A stretch of DNA of 64,000 nt from Alphaproteobacteria bacterium (lineage in GTDB: Bacteria; Pseudomonadota; Alphaproteobacteria; Caulobacterales; Caulobacteraceae). Under the pieces are notes generated by a model. That model worked only from the letters and a program-made list of their open reading frames with translations. It had not been told where the DNA came from and made no database searches. Position numbers and translations under genes: made by a program. Numbering within the stretch: the first letter of the stretch is position 1; the number at the start of each line of letters is the position of its first letter. Below, one piece after another: positions 16,648 to 25,881 of this stretch. The stretch covers positions 20,662 to 84,661 of the forward strand of contig JAHJME010000034.1 in NCBI GenBank assembly GCA_018821435.1, written 5' to 3'.

Positions 16648-17697
16648 CTAGGCAGGCCTCTTGAACGGCGCCGGCACGCGCGCGGCGCCCTGGCGCGGCA
16701 GCATCCAGCCGGGATACTCGGCCGGCATCTCGCTGACCTCGTCCAGCCGGGCCATCTCCTCGGGCGTCAGGGTCAGGCCCACGGCCGCCAGGTTGTCGTC
16801 CAGCTGTTCGACCGTCTTGGCCCCGATGATGATGCTCATCACATGCGGCTTGGCCAGCAGCCAGGCCAGCGCCACGCGGGCCACCGACACCCCGTGCGCC
16901 TCGCCAACCTCGCGCATGACGTCGACGCACTTCCACGCCCGGTCGCGCTCCACCGGCGGGAAGTCGAAGTTGGTGCGCCGCGAGTCCTCGGGGTTGTTCG
17001 AACTCGGCCCGAACTTGCCCGACAGCAGCCCGCCGGCCAGCGGCGACCAGACCATCAGGCCCAGCTTCTCGGACGTGAGCATCGGGACCAGCTCGCGCTC
17101 CAGGTCGCGGCCGGCGATCGTGTAGTAGGCCTGCAGGGTCTCGAACCGCGCATAGCCCTTGGCCTCGCTGACCCCCAGCGCCTTGGCGATCTTCCAGGCC
17201 TGCCAGTTCGAGACGCCGACGTAGCGGACCAGGCCCTGGCTGACCAGGTCGTCCAGCGCCCGCAGGGTCTCCTCGACCGGGGTCACGCTGTCGTTGCCGT
17301 GGATCTGGTAGAGGTCGATGTGGTCGGTCTGCAGCCGGTCCAGGCTGGCCTTCACCGAGTCCATGATGTGGCCGCGCGAGGCGCCGCGGTCGTTGGGGCC
17401 CGGCCCCATCTGGCCGTAGACCTTGGTGGCGATCACCACGTCCTTGCGCGCCACGCCCAGGTTCTTCAGCGCCTGGCCCAGCCGCTCTTCCGAGGCGCCG
17501 AAAGAATAGACGTCGGCCGTGTCGAAGAAGTTCACCCCGGCGGCCAGGGCCCTACCGACGATGGCGTCCACCTCCGGCTGCGGCAGCGAGCCGATGGCCT
17601 TCCAGATGCCGGCCTCTTCGTTGCCGCCGAAGGTCATGGTCCCGAGGCAGATCTCGGACACGTAGAGGCCTGTGCGGCCCAGCTGGTTGTACTTCAT
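16648..17697 (-). CDS. Aldo/keto reductase
   Basis: 349 aa (alpha/beta)8 NADPH-dependent reductase. Seen: GTMTFGG, NFFDTADVYSFGASEERLGQ (catalytic Asp and Tyr), VVIATKVYG (Lys), IDLYQIHGND (His), and the cofactor-binding C-terminal SIIIGAKTVEQLDDNL. It reduces aldehydes or ketones; physiological substrate unknown. GGGAG lies 7 bases before the ATG. Upstream of and nearly touching the alpha/beta hydrolase, so probably cotranscribed. Confidence 0.93.
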   Translation of the reverse strand: MKYNQLGRTGLYVSEICLGTMTFGGNEEAGIWKAIGSLPQPEVDAIVGRALAAGVNFFDTADVYSFGASEERLGQALKNLGVARKDVVIATKVYGQMGPGPNDRGASRGHIMDSVKASLDRLQTDHIDLYQIHGNDSVTPVEETLRALDDLVSQGLVRYVGVSNWQAWKIAKALGVSEAKGYARFETLQAYYTIAGRDLERELVPMLTSEKLGLMVWSPLAGGLLSGKFGPSSNNPEDSRRTNFDFPPVERDRAWKCVDVMREVGEAHGVSVARVALAWLLAKPHVMSIIIGAKTVEQLDDNLAAVGLTLTPEEMARLDEVSEMPAEYPGWMLPRQGAARVPAPFKRPA

Positions 17698-17751
17698 CGA
17701 ATGGCTCCCTCGTCGGAAACGATATGGGAGGCCTTTGCGGCAGCGTCGAGA

Positions 17752-18663
17752 CTAAAGGCTGAGCTGCGCGCGCGGACGGCCGTCGGGGCCGATGGACAGC
17801 TCCTTCATGCCGTCGATCTTCTCGCGCTTGGCGGTCTCTTTCATCTGGCCTTGCAGGTTGCGTTCGGCCTCGGCCAGGTCCTGGGCGTCGGTGGTCTTGC
17901 GGCGGACGACCAGGACGGCCGGGTTGTCCTTGGCGTCCATCAGCGCCCGCTTGCTCTCGGGGATGAACGACACATAGGCCATGCGCACGCGGCCGGAGTA
18001 GCGCTTGGCCTTGTCCAGCGGCAGGTCGCCGGCCTCGGCGAACGCCTTGCCCAGGAACATGGACGGGTCCAGCGGGCGGTGCTGGGCGTCGCGGATCTCG
18101 AAGTGCAGGTGCGGCCCGGTGGACGTGCCGGTCGAGCCCACCCGCCCCAGCGGCGTCCCGGCCACGACGACCAGGCCCGGTTTCACCTTGGCGTCGATGG
18201 CGCCCAGGTGGGCGTAGAAGGTGGTCAGGCGCTCGGCGTGGCGCACGGCGACATAGCGGCCGTAGCCGCCCTTGGTCCCGGCCTCGACCACCACGCCATC
18301 GGCGGCGGCGATCACCGGCACGCCGCTGTCGGCGGAGATGTCGACGCCCTCGTGCAGGCGGCCGTTGCCCTCCCACGGCAGTTGCCGCAGGCCGAACGGC
18401 GAGACCACCGCATGGCCGGGCACGGGTTCCTCGAAGGCGATCAGCACGTCGTCGGCCGCCGGCGCGGGCGCGGCCTTGGCGCTGGCCAGCGCGGCCTGGG
18501 TGCGGGTGGGCTGGGTCTTCAGCGGCGGGACCAGCAGCGATGCATGGGCCACGGCAAACGCGCTGAGGCCGGCCGTCGCCACGATCGCCGCTTCGGCGGC
18601 AAGGCGCGAACGGCCTTTCAGGATCGGCTTCCGGTCTTGCGCCACGCGTCTCGAACTCCCCAT
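17752..18663 (-). CDS. M23-family peptidoglycan metallopeptidase, membrane-anchored
   Basis: 303 aa. An N-terminal membrane anchor (about 22-45) is followed by a LytM/M23 domain. Zinc ligands and catalytic residues: H104 and D108 in LHEGVDIS, H151 (YAHLG), and H184/H186 in GPHLHFE. The full H-x3-D and HxH set is intact, so an active endopeptidase cutting peptide cross-links is expected. The C-terminal 70 residues form a charged helical tail ending RPRAQLSL. The gene is separate from neighbours. Confidence 0.92.
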   Translation of the reverse strand: MGSSRRVAQDRKPILKGRSRLAAEAAIVATAGLSAFAVAHASLLVPPLKTQPTRTQAALASAKAAPAPAADDVLIAFEEPVPGHAVVSPFGLRQLPWEGNGRLHEGVDISADSGVPVIAAADGVVVEAGTKGGYGRYVAVRHAERLTTFYAHLGAIDAKVKPGLVVVAGTPLGRVGSTGTSTGPHLHFEIRDAQHRPLDPSMFLGKAFAEAGDLPLDKAKRYSGRVRMAYVSFIPESKRALMDAKDNPAVLVVRRKTTDAQDLAEAERNLQGQMKETAKREKIDGMKELSIGPDGRPRAQLSL

Positions 18664-18754
18664 CGACCGCCGCGCGGTCGGGGCTGTCCCCGCGAGGGAC
18701 CAGCCGGCAGAATGCCGGGCGTTCTAGGCAAAAACCGGGCCGTGGGCAAACCAT

Positions 18755-18786
18755 CCTCCCCCGGCGCGCGAACGCGGCGGGGGAGG
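18755..18786. repeat. GC-rich hairpin downstream of the autotransporter gene
   Basis: Inverted repeat with arms CCTCCCCCG and CGGGGGAGG around a GC-rich loop, in the 236-base gap between the autotransporter stop (18900) and the M23 gene start (18663). No run of T follows on the minus strand, so it may be a dispersed palindrome or 3'-end stabiliser rather than an intrinsic terminator. Confidence 0.45.
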
Positions 18787-18899
18787 CGTCTGGCTTACGA
18801 AGCGCGGGGTCCGGTACGCGGCCCACCCGCAAGGGACACTCTGCGGGGGTTCCATCCGGCCGCCTTCGCTGGCGCGCCGTCGCTTAGGACGGCCCGCCG

Positions 18900-21893
18900 C
18901 TAGAACTGGAAGCGCACCGTCGCGCGGAGGTCGTACTCCTTGTAGTCCTTGTCCATCGTGGCGCCGCCGTTGACCGCGTAGAGCACCCGCGCGCCGCCGC
19001 CACGGAAGCCCGCCCGCACCACCGCGCCGCCCTTGAAGACGTTTTCCGGATCCAGGGTGAAGTCGGCGCCGCCGTCGAAGTGGGCCGTGGTGCTGCCCGG
19101 GCCGCCGGCCAGCTTGCCGCGATAGCCCGCCTTGATCTCGGGCGCGAAATACACCTCGTCGCCGAACCGCCAGCCCAGGGCCAGCAGCGCCTCGCCGGTC
19201 AGCATGTCGGCCGTGCGCTTGTCGACGATCAGGTTGAAGCCCGCGCCGCCGCCCGTCTCCTTGTAGCCGTCCTCGGCCAGGCGCAGGTAGCTGGCCGACA
19301 GTTCGGGCCGCGCATAGAAGTTGCCGATCCGCGCTTCGTACGAGACGCCGGCATAGGCGTCGGCCATCCAGGCGTTCCACTTGGCGTCGGCGCGCAGGCT
19401 CAGCGTCGGGCTCTCCAGCCGCCGGTCGCCATCGAAGAAGGCGTAGCCCACCCCGCCCCGCACCGCCGCCTGCAGCGGACCGCCGTCCAGGCGCCAGTAC
19501 AGGCCGGCCCCGAACAGGTTCATCGAGATCTGCTCGTTCGCCGCCGCGCCGCGATCCTTCACGTCGGTGGTGACGAAGCTGACGTTGGCGCCCAGGGCGG
19601 CCGCCTCGCCCTGCAGGTCCATACCCGCGGCGAAGCCGAAGCCCTGGCTCTTGAAGCCGGCGGCGTCCTGCTTGTCTTGGCGGATGTTGAACGCGACCTC
19701 CTGGGCCCACATGCCGGTCCCCGACGCGCGATCGATGGCCATGGGCTGGGCGACCGCGCTGGAGACAGCGGACGAGATCGCCGAGGCCGACATCAGCACG
19801 CCGCCCGAGTGGTCCGGCAGCATCTGGTCGTACAGGCCCTGGAAGCCGGCCTGGGTCTTCTGGCCCAGGAACGCCTGTTCGATGGCGTCGTCCTTGTCCA
19901 GCGAGGCGAACACCGCGTCATAGGCCTGGGAGCCCGAGCGGTTCAGGCCCAGCTCCGTCGCCGTCTTGGGGCGGATGTCCACATACAGCGCGCCGGCCGC
20001 GGCGTCGGCCCGCAGCGCCGCATTGTAGAGGTAGGGCGCGCCCGCCAGCGTCGCCCCGGCCTGGCCCACCGTCAGGCTCTGGGCCTGGACGATCTGGAAC
20101 GACTTCGACCCGCGCGAGATCGAGGCCAGGGTCACGTCCACCTGGGCGCCGGTGGCCACGGTGGCCGCGCCGGTGACGTTCAGTCGGGTGTTGGTGACCG
20201 TCGGGTCGATCGTCACCGCCAGCACGCCCTTGGCGCCCAGGTTCAGCGAGGTGATTGTCACCGTCTCGAGGTTGCCCATGGTCAGGCGGCCGTCGCGCAC
20301 GTCGATGCTGAGGCGCCCGTCGCTGTCCACGATCCGGCCGGCCGCCGTGGCGCCGCCGTCCAGGATCAGGCTGTCGGCGCCCGCGCCGAAGTTGATCGTC
20401 CCGGCAAAGGTCCCGCCCAGCAGTTCCAGGCGGTCATTGCCCGAGCCGAACAGGATGTCGCCGCCGATCGCGGGGGTGTCGGTGGTGTTGACCTTGGCCT
20501 GGCGAATGACGGCGCCGGTGGTGTTGGCCGACAGGTCGATGGCGATGGTCTTGCCGGTCTGGGTCACGCCCGTGGCCGGATTGACCACCGCGCGGATCAC
20601 GCCGGAGTTCTCGACCAGGGCCAGCGTGCCCGACAGATCGACGATGGCCCGCGCGTCGTGCAGGCCGCCGTTCTGTTCCGCGCCGACCGAGCCGGCGTTG
20701 CGGAACACCGGGACCACCGCGTTGGCGTTTAGCAGCACGGCCGTCGATTGGGCCAGGTACGAGCGGCCGACGATGGTGGCGCCGGCGATGTTGCTGATCC
20801 CGCCCTGGACGGTGACGGTCCCGCCGCCGACTTGGCCGATGCGCAAGGCCACGCCCGCGATCCCGTCGTTCACGCCGTTGCCGGTGACGGAGCCCCGGTT
20901 GATGAAGCCGTAGGCCAGGTCGCCGGTCCCGGCCGCGCCGATGGTGATCGCCGAGGCGCCGCCGATGTCGATGGCCGGCGCCGCGCCGTAGGACGCGATG
21001 GCGGCGATGCCCTCGGCGGCGTCGGGAATACCGTCCTTGTCCTCGTCGGTGTCGGTGGTGCTGCTGTCCAGGGGCGGGCGATCCAGCAGGATCCCCTTGC
21101 CCACGTTGCCGGTGATCCGCACCGCCCCGCCGCCCTGCTTCAGGTCGTCGGCGTCCAGCTTGGCCCGCGCCGCGTCGGCCAGGCGGTCGGCGCTGCGGTA
21201 ACCGGTGTTGGAGATCGCGCCCTGCAGCACGACCGCGCCATCCACGCTGCCCAGTTGCACGCCAACCGTGCCCTCGCCCTGCGACTGCACCGCGCCCAGG
21301 ATCTTCACGTCGCCCGACACCGAGTCGGCGCGGATGCCGACGCTGCGGTCGCCCACGACGGCCACGCCGCCCGAGCTGGTCAGGTTGCCGGTCAGCCGGC
21401 CCTCGATCGAGATGGCGGCCGAATCGTTGCCCTCGACGGTGATGCTGCCGCCGTTGGTGATGTTGCCGATCGCGCCGGGCGACAGCACGCGGATGCCGAA
21501 CCGGTTCGAGCCCTGCGCGAACGGGCCGTCCAGGTCGCCGTCGCTGTCGGCGTCGGTGGCCGTGTAGTCTTCGACCACATTGATCGTGCCGTTGTTGGCC
21601 AGCGCCATGGCCACGCCGCTGTTCACCAGGACGCCGGTCGCGCCGTTCACCCCGGTGAAGGTGATCGCGCCGTTGTTGATCACGGCGTTGGAGGTGTCGA
21701 TCGTCACCGCCGGTCCGGCGACGGTGGGGGCGATGGAGCCGGCCGCGTCGATGGTCAGGTGGTCCGCCTGCCCGGCGGCGATGGTGGACGTCTTCACCGG
21801 GGCGGTGGTGGCGGTGGAGATCTTTGTCTCGGCGTGAGCGGAGGCGGCATAAAGGAGCGGCAGCAAGGCCGTGGAGACGAGGAGACGCTTCAT
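18900..21893 (-). CDS. Autotransporter (type V) outer-membrane beta-barrel protein
   Basis: About 997 aa from ATG 21893, chosen because a clean signal peptide starts there (MKRLLVSTALLPLLYAASAHA); a GTG 33 bases upstream lacks this. The passenger (to about 720) is Gly/Ala/Val/Asn-rich with repeated short beta-helix turns (NNGAITFTGVNGATGVLVNS, ITNGGSITVEGNDSAAISIE) and two Asp-rich loops (TDADSDGDLD, TDTDEDKDG) that could bind calcium. The last about 260 residues form an autotransporter barrel (GTGMWAQEVAFN...) ending in the characteristic aromatic VRFQF. Likely surface adhesin or matrix protein. Divergent from an XRE regulator. Confidence 0.93.
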   Translation of the reverse strand: MKRLLVSTALLPLLYAASAHAETKISTATTAPVKTSTIAAGQADHLTIDAAGSIAPTVAGPAVTIDTSNAVINNGAITFTGVNGATGVLVNSGVAMALANNGTINVVEDYTATDADSDGDLDGPFAQGSNRFGIRVLSPGAIGNITNGGSITVEGNDSAAISIEGRLTGNLTSSGGVAVVGDRSVGIRADSVSGDVKILGAVQSQGEGTVGVQLGSVDGAVVLQGAISNTGYRSADRLADAARAKLDADDLKQGGGAVRITGNVGKGILLDRPPLDSSTTDTDEDKDGIPDAAEGIAAIASYGAAPAIDIGGASAITIGAAGTGDLAYGFINRGSVTGNGVNDGIAGVALRIGQVGGGTVTVQGGISNIAGATIVGRSYLAQSTAVLLNANAVVPVFRNAGSVGAEQNGGLHDARAIVDLSGTLALVENSGVIRAVVNPATGVTQTGKTIAIDLSANTTGAVIRQAKVNTTDTPAIGGDILFGSGNDRLELLGGTFAGTINFGAGADSLILDGGATAAGRIVDSDGRLSIDVRDGRLTMGNLETVTITSLNLGAKGVLAVTIDPTVTNTRLNVTGAATVATGAQVDVTLASISRGSKSFQIVQAQSLTVGQAGATLAGAPYLYNAALRADAAAGALYVDIRPKTATELGLNRSGSQAYDAVFASLDKDDAIEQAFLGQKTQAGFQGLYDQMLPDHSGGVLMSASAISSAVSSAVAQPMAIDRASGTGMWAQEVAFNIRQDKQDAAGFKSQGFGFAAGMDLQGEAAALGANVSFVTTDVKDRGAAANEQISMNLFGAGLYWRLDGGPLQAAVRGGVGYAFFDGDRRLESPTLSLRADAKWNAWMADAYAGVSYEARIGNFYARPELSASYLRLAEDGYKETGGGAGFNLIVDKRTADMLTGEALLALGWRFGDEVYFAPEIKAGYRGKLAGGPGSTTAHFDGGADFTLDPENVFKGGAVVRAGFRGGGARVLYAVNGGATMDKDYKEYDLRATVRFQF

Positions 21894-21947
21894 TGCTTTC
21901 CCGAAACGAGGCGACGTGATAGCCACTGACGAGCGGCAATGCGTCGT

Positions 21948-21970
21948 GTAATTATTTGTTGCGTAATTAC
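21948..21970. promoter_or_regulatory. GTAATTA direct repeats in divergent promoter region
   Basis: Two copies of GTAATTA (21948-21954 and 21963-21969), 15 bp apart start to start, in an A/T-rich island. They lie between the autotransporter start (21893) and the XRE regulator start (22047). The second copy reads GTAATTAC, a palindrome, and a TATTAT follows at about 21973. Spacing and position suit an operator for both genes, possibly bound by the adjacent XRE protein. Confidence 0.45.
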
Positions 21971-22046
21971 TGTATTATGCGGCTTGGCCAGCGCCTGCAA
22001 GGGAATCGTTTCCCAGGGGGCGAAGGTCGAAGCCCCGGAGCCTGTG

Positions 22047-22385
22047 ATGCCGAGACCCGCGACCGATCCCGCCAAGGCCGCTCAGATCAAGATCCTGCGT
22101 CAGCAGGCCGGTCGCTGGCTGAAGACCGCGCGGGAAGAGGCCAAGCTGACCCAGGCCGAACTGGCCGAGCAGGTGGGTTTGCGCTACTACACCTTCGTCT
22201 CACAGGTGGAGAGCGGGTTGGGCCGCCTGCCGATCGAGACGCAGGGCGCCTGGGCCGAGGCGCTGGGCCTGGAGCCCGGAGAATTCGCCAAGACCCTGCT
22301 GCGCTACTACGAACCGGAACTATATAGGCTGCTGTTCAGCGCCGAGAGCGCGGCGCTGGCCCCGAAGGCCCAGGCGGCCGGCTAA
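22047..22385 (+). CDS. XRE-family helix-turn-helix regulator
   Basis: 112 aa from ATG 22047, chosen because GGAG lies 6 bases upstream; the frame extends to 21939 but that part is not protein-like. The HTH spans about residues 22-75 (LKTAREEAKLTQAELAEQVG, YTFVSQVESGLGRLPIETQG). A C-terminal helical tail follows. It is divergent from the autotransporter and 12 bases upstream of the RTX-type gene, so it is well placed to control both. Targets are inference. Confidence 0.85.
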   Translation: MPRPATDPAKAAQIKILRQQAGRWLKTAREEAKLTQAELAEQVGLRYYTFVSQVESGLGRLPIETQGAWAEALGLEPGEFAKTLLRYYEPELYRLLFSAESAALAPKAQAAG

Positions 22386-22397
22386 CCACCCCAGGAG

Positions 22398-23777
22398 ATG
22401 CTTTCCGAACCTATGGGCCAGGTCGTTCCCTTCATCGCCCGCGTGCGCGAAAGCGGCGACTGGACCGAGTCCGAGCGCGCGCGCCTGCAGGAGCTGGCCG
22501 ACCGGCTCTCGGCCGGCGGCGTCGAGGTCGACGTCATCTTCGGCGCGACCGACGAAGGCGATCCCTGGTGCGTGGTCACGGACGGCAACGGCGACGTGCT
22601 CATCCACGTGGCCCGGATCGGCGGGGCCTTCGTGGTCCACTCGGCGGTGGACGACGCGGTCAACGAGAACGTCGACCTGCACACCGCCCTTCGCGACCAC
22701 CTGGATGCGACCGAGGCCGTGCTGGCCCCGCAGAGCGCCACCATCCTGCCGTTCGGCATGACTGCCCGCCAGGGCCAGACGTTCCTGGCCCTCGTCGCGG
22801 CCACCGCCTTCTTCTACGAGACCGCCGGCATCGGCGGCGAGGCCACGGCCGCCGAGGCGCCGCCCGAGCTGCCGGCCGAGCCCACCGCCCCGCCCCCGGA
22901 CGCCGACGCGCCGTCCCAGGACCGTGAGCTCGCCACCCAGGGCGCCACGCTGCACCCCGCCTCCGCCGGCGCCGCCCCCGCCGTGGTGGCGGTCGTGGCC
23001 CCGGTCGCGGACGCTCCGCCGGCCGCCGCACCGCACCAGGAAGAGACAGTCGACGCTCCCACGGCCCCTGCCGCACCGATCGAGACCGCGCCGGCCGTGA
23101 AGCCTGACGAGACGGCCGCGGCGCCGGCGATCCGTGCGGAACCCCCGGCCGTGGTCATTCACGGGACCGACGGCGACGACCTGCTGGTCGGGACCGCCGC
23201 GGACGAGCACATCATCGGCGGCGCGGGCAACGACACCCTGCGCGGCGGCGGCGGCCACGACTTGCTGGAAGGCGGCGCGGGCGACGACCGGATCGAACTG
23301 ACGTCCGGCACGATCGCGGTGGGCGGCGAGGGCGCCGACACGTTCGTGATCGCGGCGCCCGTCCACCTGGGCAACGCCAACACCCTGCTGGGCACGGTCC
23401 TCGACTTCACCAGCTTCGACAAGCTGATCACCAGCAGCGGCCAGACGATCCGGGTGCCGCCGCATCCGGGAACCGGCGCGGACGGGACCAAGATCCCGCC
23501 GGTCGACAACGGCTTCACCGCCCAGCAGGGCGATCCAGGCCATCCGACCGGCCCGACCACGCTGGCCCCCGATCCGACGGACCGTGGCGCCGGCGGCGGC
23601 GACTACGGGACAACCTTGGTCAACCCGCCGCTGACCCGCGTCGACGTCGACTTCGACGGCGACGGCGTCATGGACGGCTATGTGCTGGTGGGCCCGCACG
23701 GCAACATGCTGGGCGGAAACGACAGCCCGATCGTCATCACCGGCCAGGCGCTGACCGGCGGCGACGTCTTCGGCTGA
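22398..23777 (+). CDS. RTX-type calcium-binding repeat protein with conserved N-terminal region
   Basis: 459 aa, possibly starting at the Met six residues in (MGQVVPFIARV). Residues 1-130 are soluble alpha/beta (VEVDVIFGATDEGDPWCVVT; IHVARIGGAFVVHSAVDDAV). A hydrophobic stretch (TFLALVAATAFFY, about 120-133) could be a membrane span. A Pro/Ala-rich linker (150-250) leads to RTX nonapeptides GTDGDDLLVGTAADEHIIGG and GNDTLRGGGGHDLLEGGAGD (about 255-300). The C-terminus includes another Asp-rich loop (VDFDGDGVMDG). Typically such repeats bind calcium outside the cell; secretion here is unproven. Probable operon with the XRE gene 12 bases upstream. Confidence 0.8.
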   Translation: MLSEPMGQVVPFIARVRESGDWTESERARLQELADRLSAGGVEVDVIFGATDEGDPWCVVTDGNGDVLIHVARIGGAFVVHSAVDDAVNENVDLHTALRDHLDATEAVLAPQSATILPFGMTARQGQTFLALVAATAFFYETAGIGGEATAAEAPPELPAEPTAPPPDADAPSQDRELATQGATLHPASAGAAPAVVAVVAPVADAPPAAAPHQEETVDAPTAPAAPIETAPAVKPDETAAAPAIRAEPPAVVIHGTDGDDLLVGTAADEHIIGGAGNDTLRGGGGHDLLEGGAGDDRIELTSGTIAVGGEGADTFVIAAPVHLGNANTLLGTVLDFTSFDKLITSSGQTIRVPPHPGTGADGTKIPPVDNGFTAQQGDPGHPTGPTTLAPDPTDRGAGGGDYGTTLVNPPLTRVDVDFDGDGVMDGYVLVGPHGNMLGGNDSPIVITGQALTGGDVFG

Positions 23778-23795
23778 TCGGGTGCGAAGGCGCCG

Positions 23796-25214
23796 CTAGA
23801 GCGCCTTCACGATCCCTTCGACCATCTTCTTGGCGTCGGCGAACAGCATCATGGTGTTGTCGCGGAAGAACAGCTCGTTCTCGACGCCGGCGTAGCCCGC
23901 CGCCATGCCGCGCTTCACGAACAGCACGGTGCGCGCCTTCTCCACGTCCAGGATGGGCATGCCGTAGATCGCGCTGGAGGTGTCGGTCTTGGCCGCCGGG
24001 TTGGTGACGTCGTTGGCGCCGATCACGAAGGCCACGTCGGCGGTCGGGAACTCGGCGTTGATGTCCTCCAGCTCGAAGACCTCGTCGTAGGGGACGTTGG
24101 CCTCGGCCAGCAGCACGTTCATGTGGCCCGGCATCCGGCCGGCCACGGGGTGGATGGCGTACTTCACCTCCACGCCCTCCTCCTTCAGTTTGTCGACCAT
24201 CTCGCGCAGCGCATGCTGGGCCTGGGCGACGGCCATGCCGTAGCCGGGGACGATGATGACCTTGGAGGCATTCTTCATGATGAAGGCCGCGTCGTCCGCC
24301 GACCCCTGCTTCACCGGCCGGGTCTCGACCTTGCCGCCCGCGCCGGCCGCGGCGTCTTCCGCCCCGAAGCCGCCCAGGATCACGGAGATGAAGCTGCGGT
24401 TCATCGCCTTGCACATGATGTAGCTGAGGATCGCGCCCGACGAGCCGACCAGGGCGCCGGTGATGATCAGGGTGATGTTCTCGAGCGTGAAGCCCAGGGC
24501 CGCGGCCGCCCAGCCGGAGTAGCTGTTCAGCATCGAGACCACGACGGGCATGTCCGCGCCGCCGATGGGGATGATCAGGGTGACGCCGATGATCAGGCTG
24601 AGCGCCAGGATGGCCCAGAACGCCCAGATCGCCGTGCCGCCGCTCATCACCAGGACGACCACCAGGGCGACGATGCCCAGGCCCAGCGCCAGGTTCAGCA
24701 GGTGGCGGGCGGGCAGCATGATCGGCGCGCCGCTCATGTTGCCGTTCAGCTTCAGCGCCGCGATCACCGAGCCGGTCAGGGTCACCGCCCCGATGGCCAG
24801 GCCCAGCGACAGCTCGATCAGCGAGTTGAGGTGGATGTGCCCGTCGTCGCCCAGGATCCCATAGGCGGCGGGCGTGTAGATCGCGGCCACGGCCACCAGG
24901 CAGGCGGCCGCGCCGACCAGGCTGTGGAAGGTGGCGACCAGCTGCGGCATGGCGGTCATCGCGACCTTGCGCGCGATCAGCGCGCCCACGATGCCGCCGA
25001 CGGCCACGCCGCCCGCGATCAGGCCCAGGGTCAGAGCGTCAAGCTTGCCCTCGGTCCACAGGGTGGACAGCGCCGTGACCACCGCGATGGCCATGCCGAT
25101 CATGCCGTTGCGGTTGCCCGCCTGGCTGGTCGTCGGCGAGCTCAGGCCCCGGAGCGCCAGGATGAACAGCACCCCGGACACGAGGTAGAGGATGGAGGCG
25201 ATGTTGCCGTTCAT
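23796..25214 (-). CDS. pntB: NAD(P) transhydrogenase subunit beta PntB
   Basis: 472 aa. The N-terminal membrane domain has multiple spans, including NSYSGWAAAALGFTLEN. The C-terminal NADP(H)-binding domain (about 290-472) has IIVPGYGMAVAQAQHALREM, HPVAGRMPGHMNVLLAEANV, and FVIGANDVTNPAAKTDTSS. With PntA it uses the proton gradient to drive hydride transfer from NADH to NADP+. Last gene of the operon. It starts within the stop of the small membrane gene (25211-25214). Confidence 0.97.
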   Translation of the reverse strand: MNGNIASILYLVSGVLFILALRGLSSPTTSQAGNRNGMIGMAIAVVTALSTLWTEGKLDALTLGLIAGGVAVGGIVGALIARKVAMTAMPQLVATFHSLVGAAACLVAVAAIYTPAAYGILGDDGHIHLNSLIELSLGLAIGAVTLTGSVIAALKLNGNMSGAPIMLPARHLLNLALGLGIVALVVVLVMSGGTAIWAFWAILALSLIIGVTLIIPIGGADMPVVVSMLNSYSGWAAAALGFTLENITLIITGALVGSSGAILSYIMCKAMNRSFISVILGGFGAEDAAAGAGGKVETRPVKQGSADDAAFIMKNASKVIIVPGYGMAVAQAQHALREMVDKLKEEGVEVKYAIHPVAGRMPGHMNVLLAEANVPYDEVFELEDINAEFPTADVAFVIGANDVTNPAAKTDTSSAIYGMPILDVEKARTVLFVKRGMAAGYAGVENELFFRDNTMMLFADAKKMVEGIVKAL

Positions 25215-25549
25215 GCGGAGGCCCCCGAGCCCGTCGAAGAGTTCGTTTCAGACAATGACCGCCAGGCGCGGCGGAGAACGATTGCAGCGACCAGCAGGCT
25301 CACTACCGCCCAGATCGCGGTGGCGGCGTCGTCCGACAGCCGCCCGTTCGCGACCAGGCCGTCGGGCCTGAACAGAAAGCGATGGACGCCCCAGGACACC
25401 AGCGCGGCCTGGAGGGCCTGCGCGGCGAACGTCATGGCCGCACGGATCCGCGGATTTCGCGCCCCGACCGCCGGCAAGGCCAGCATGCCGAAGCCCAGCA
25501 GGCAGAACGCGACGATGCCCAGCACGCCCCAGAGGACGTCGCCAGTCAC
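25211..25549 (-). CDS. Small membrane protein inserted in the pnt operon
   Basis: 112 aa with three likely membrane spans (about 5-27, 38-60, 78-95) and a hydrophilic C-terminus (RRAWRSLSETNSSTGSGASA). It overlaps pntAB's stop and pntB's start by four bases each (ATGA-type), so all are translationally coupled. Transhydrogenase operons usually run pntAA-pntAB-pntB without this frame. I do not recognise its family; an assembly or stabilising factor is only a guess from position. Confidence 0.7.
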   Translation of the reverse strand: MTGDVLWGVLGIVAFCLLGFGMLALPAVGARNPRIRAAMTFAAQALQAALVSWGVHRFLFRPDGLVANGRLSDDAATAIWAVVSLLVAAIVLRRAWRSLSETNSSTGSGASA

Positions 25550-25866
25550 TTCGCCTTGTCCTTCTTCTTGTACATGGCCAGCATCCTCTGGGTGACGAGG
25601 AAGCCGCCGAAGATGTTCACCGCCGCGAAGGCCGCGGCGACCGCGCCGGCGCCCTTCGAGATCAGGATGTTGCCGGTCAGTTCGCCGCCGGTCCCGCTGG
25701 CCGCGGCGGCCAGCAAGGCCCCCACGATGATCACCGAGGAGATGGCGTTGGTGACGGCCATAAGCGGGGTGTGCAGCGCCGGCGTGACGCTCCAGACCAC
25801 GTAGTAGCCGACGAAGATCGCGAGCACGAAGATCGCCAGGCGGAAGACCGTGGGATCGACATCCAT
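25546..25866 (-). CDS. pntAB: NAD(P) transhydrogenase subunit alpha part 2 (PntAB)
   Basis: 106 aa membrane domain of the split alpha subunit. Spans at about 8-28, 35-60 and 70-92 (LAIFVLAIFVGYYVVWSVTP; LMAVTNAISSVIIVGALLAA; AAAFAAVNIFGGFLVTQRML). The TNAISS and NIFGGF segments are typical of this subunit. It joins PntB's membrane domain to form the proton channel. A 15-base gap separates it from pntAA. Confidence 0.95.
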   Translation of the reverse strand: MDVDPTVFRLAIFVLAIFVGYYVVWSVTPALHTPLMAVTNAISSVIIVGALLAAAASGTGGELTGNILISKGAGAVAAAFAAVNIFGGFLVTQRMLAMYKKKDKAK

Positions 25867-25881
25867 GGTTCTATCTCCGGA

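Noticed and set aside
16558..18903. 781-residue plus-strand open frame
   Set aside because: Antisense to the aldo/keto reductase and M23 peptidase; Arg/Gly-rich noise.
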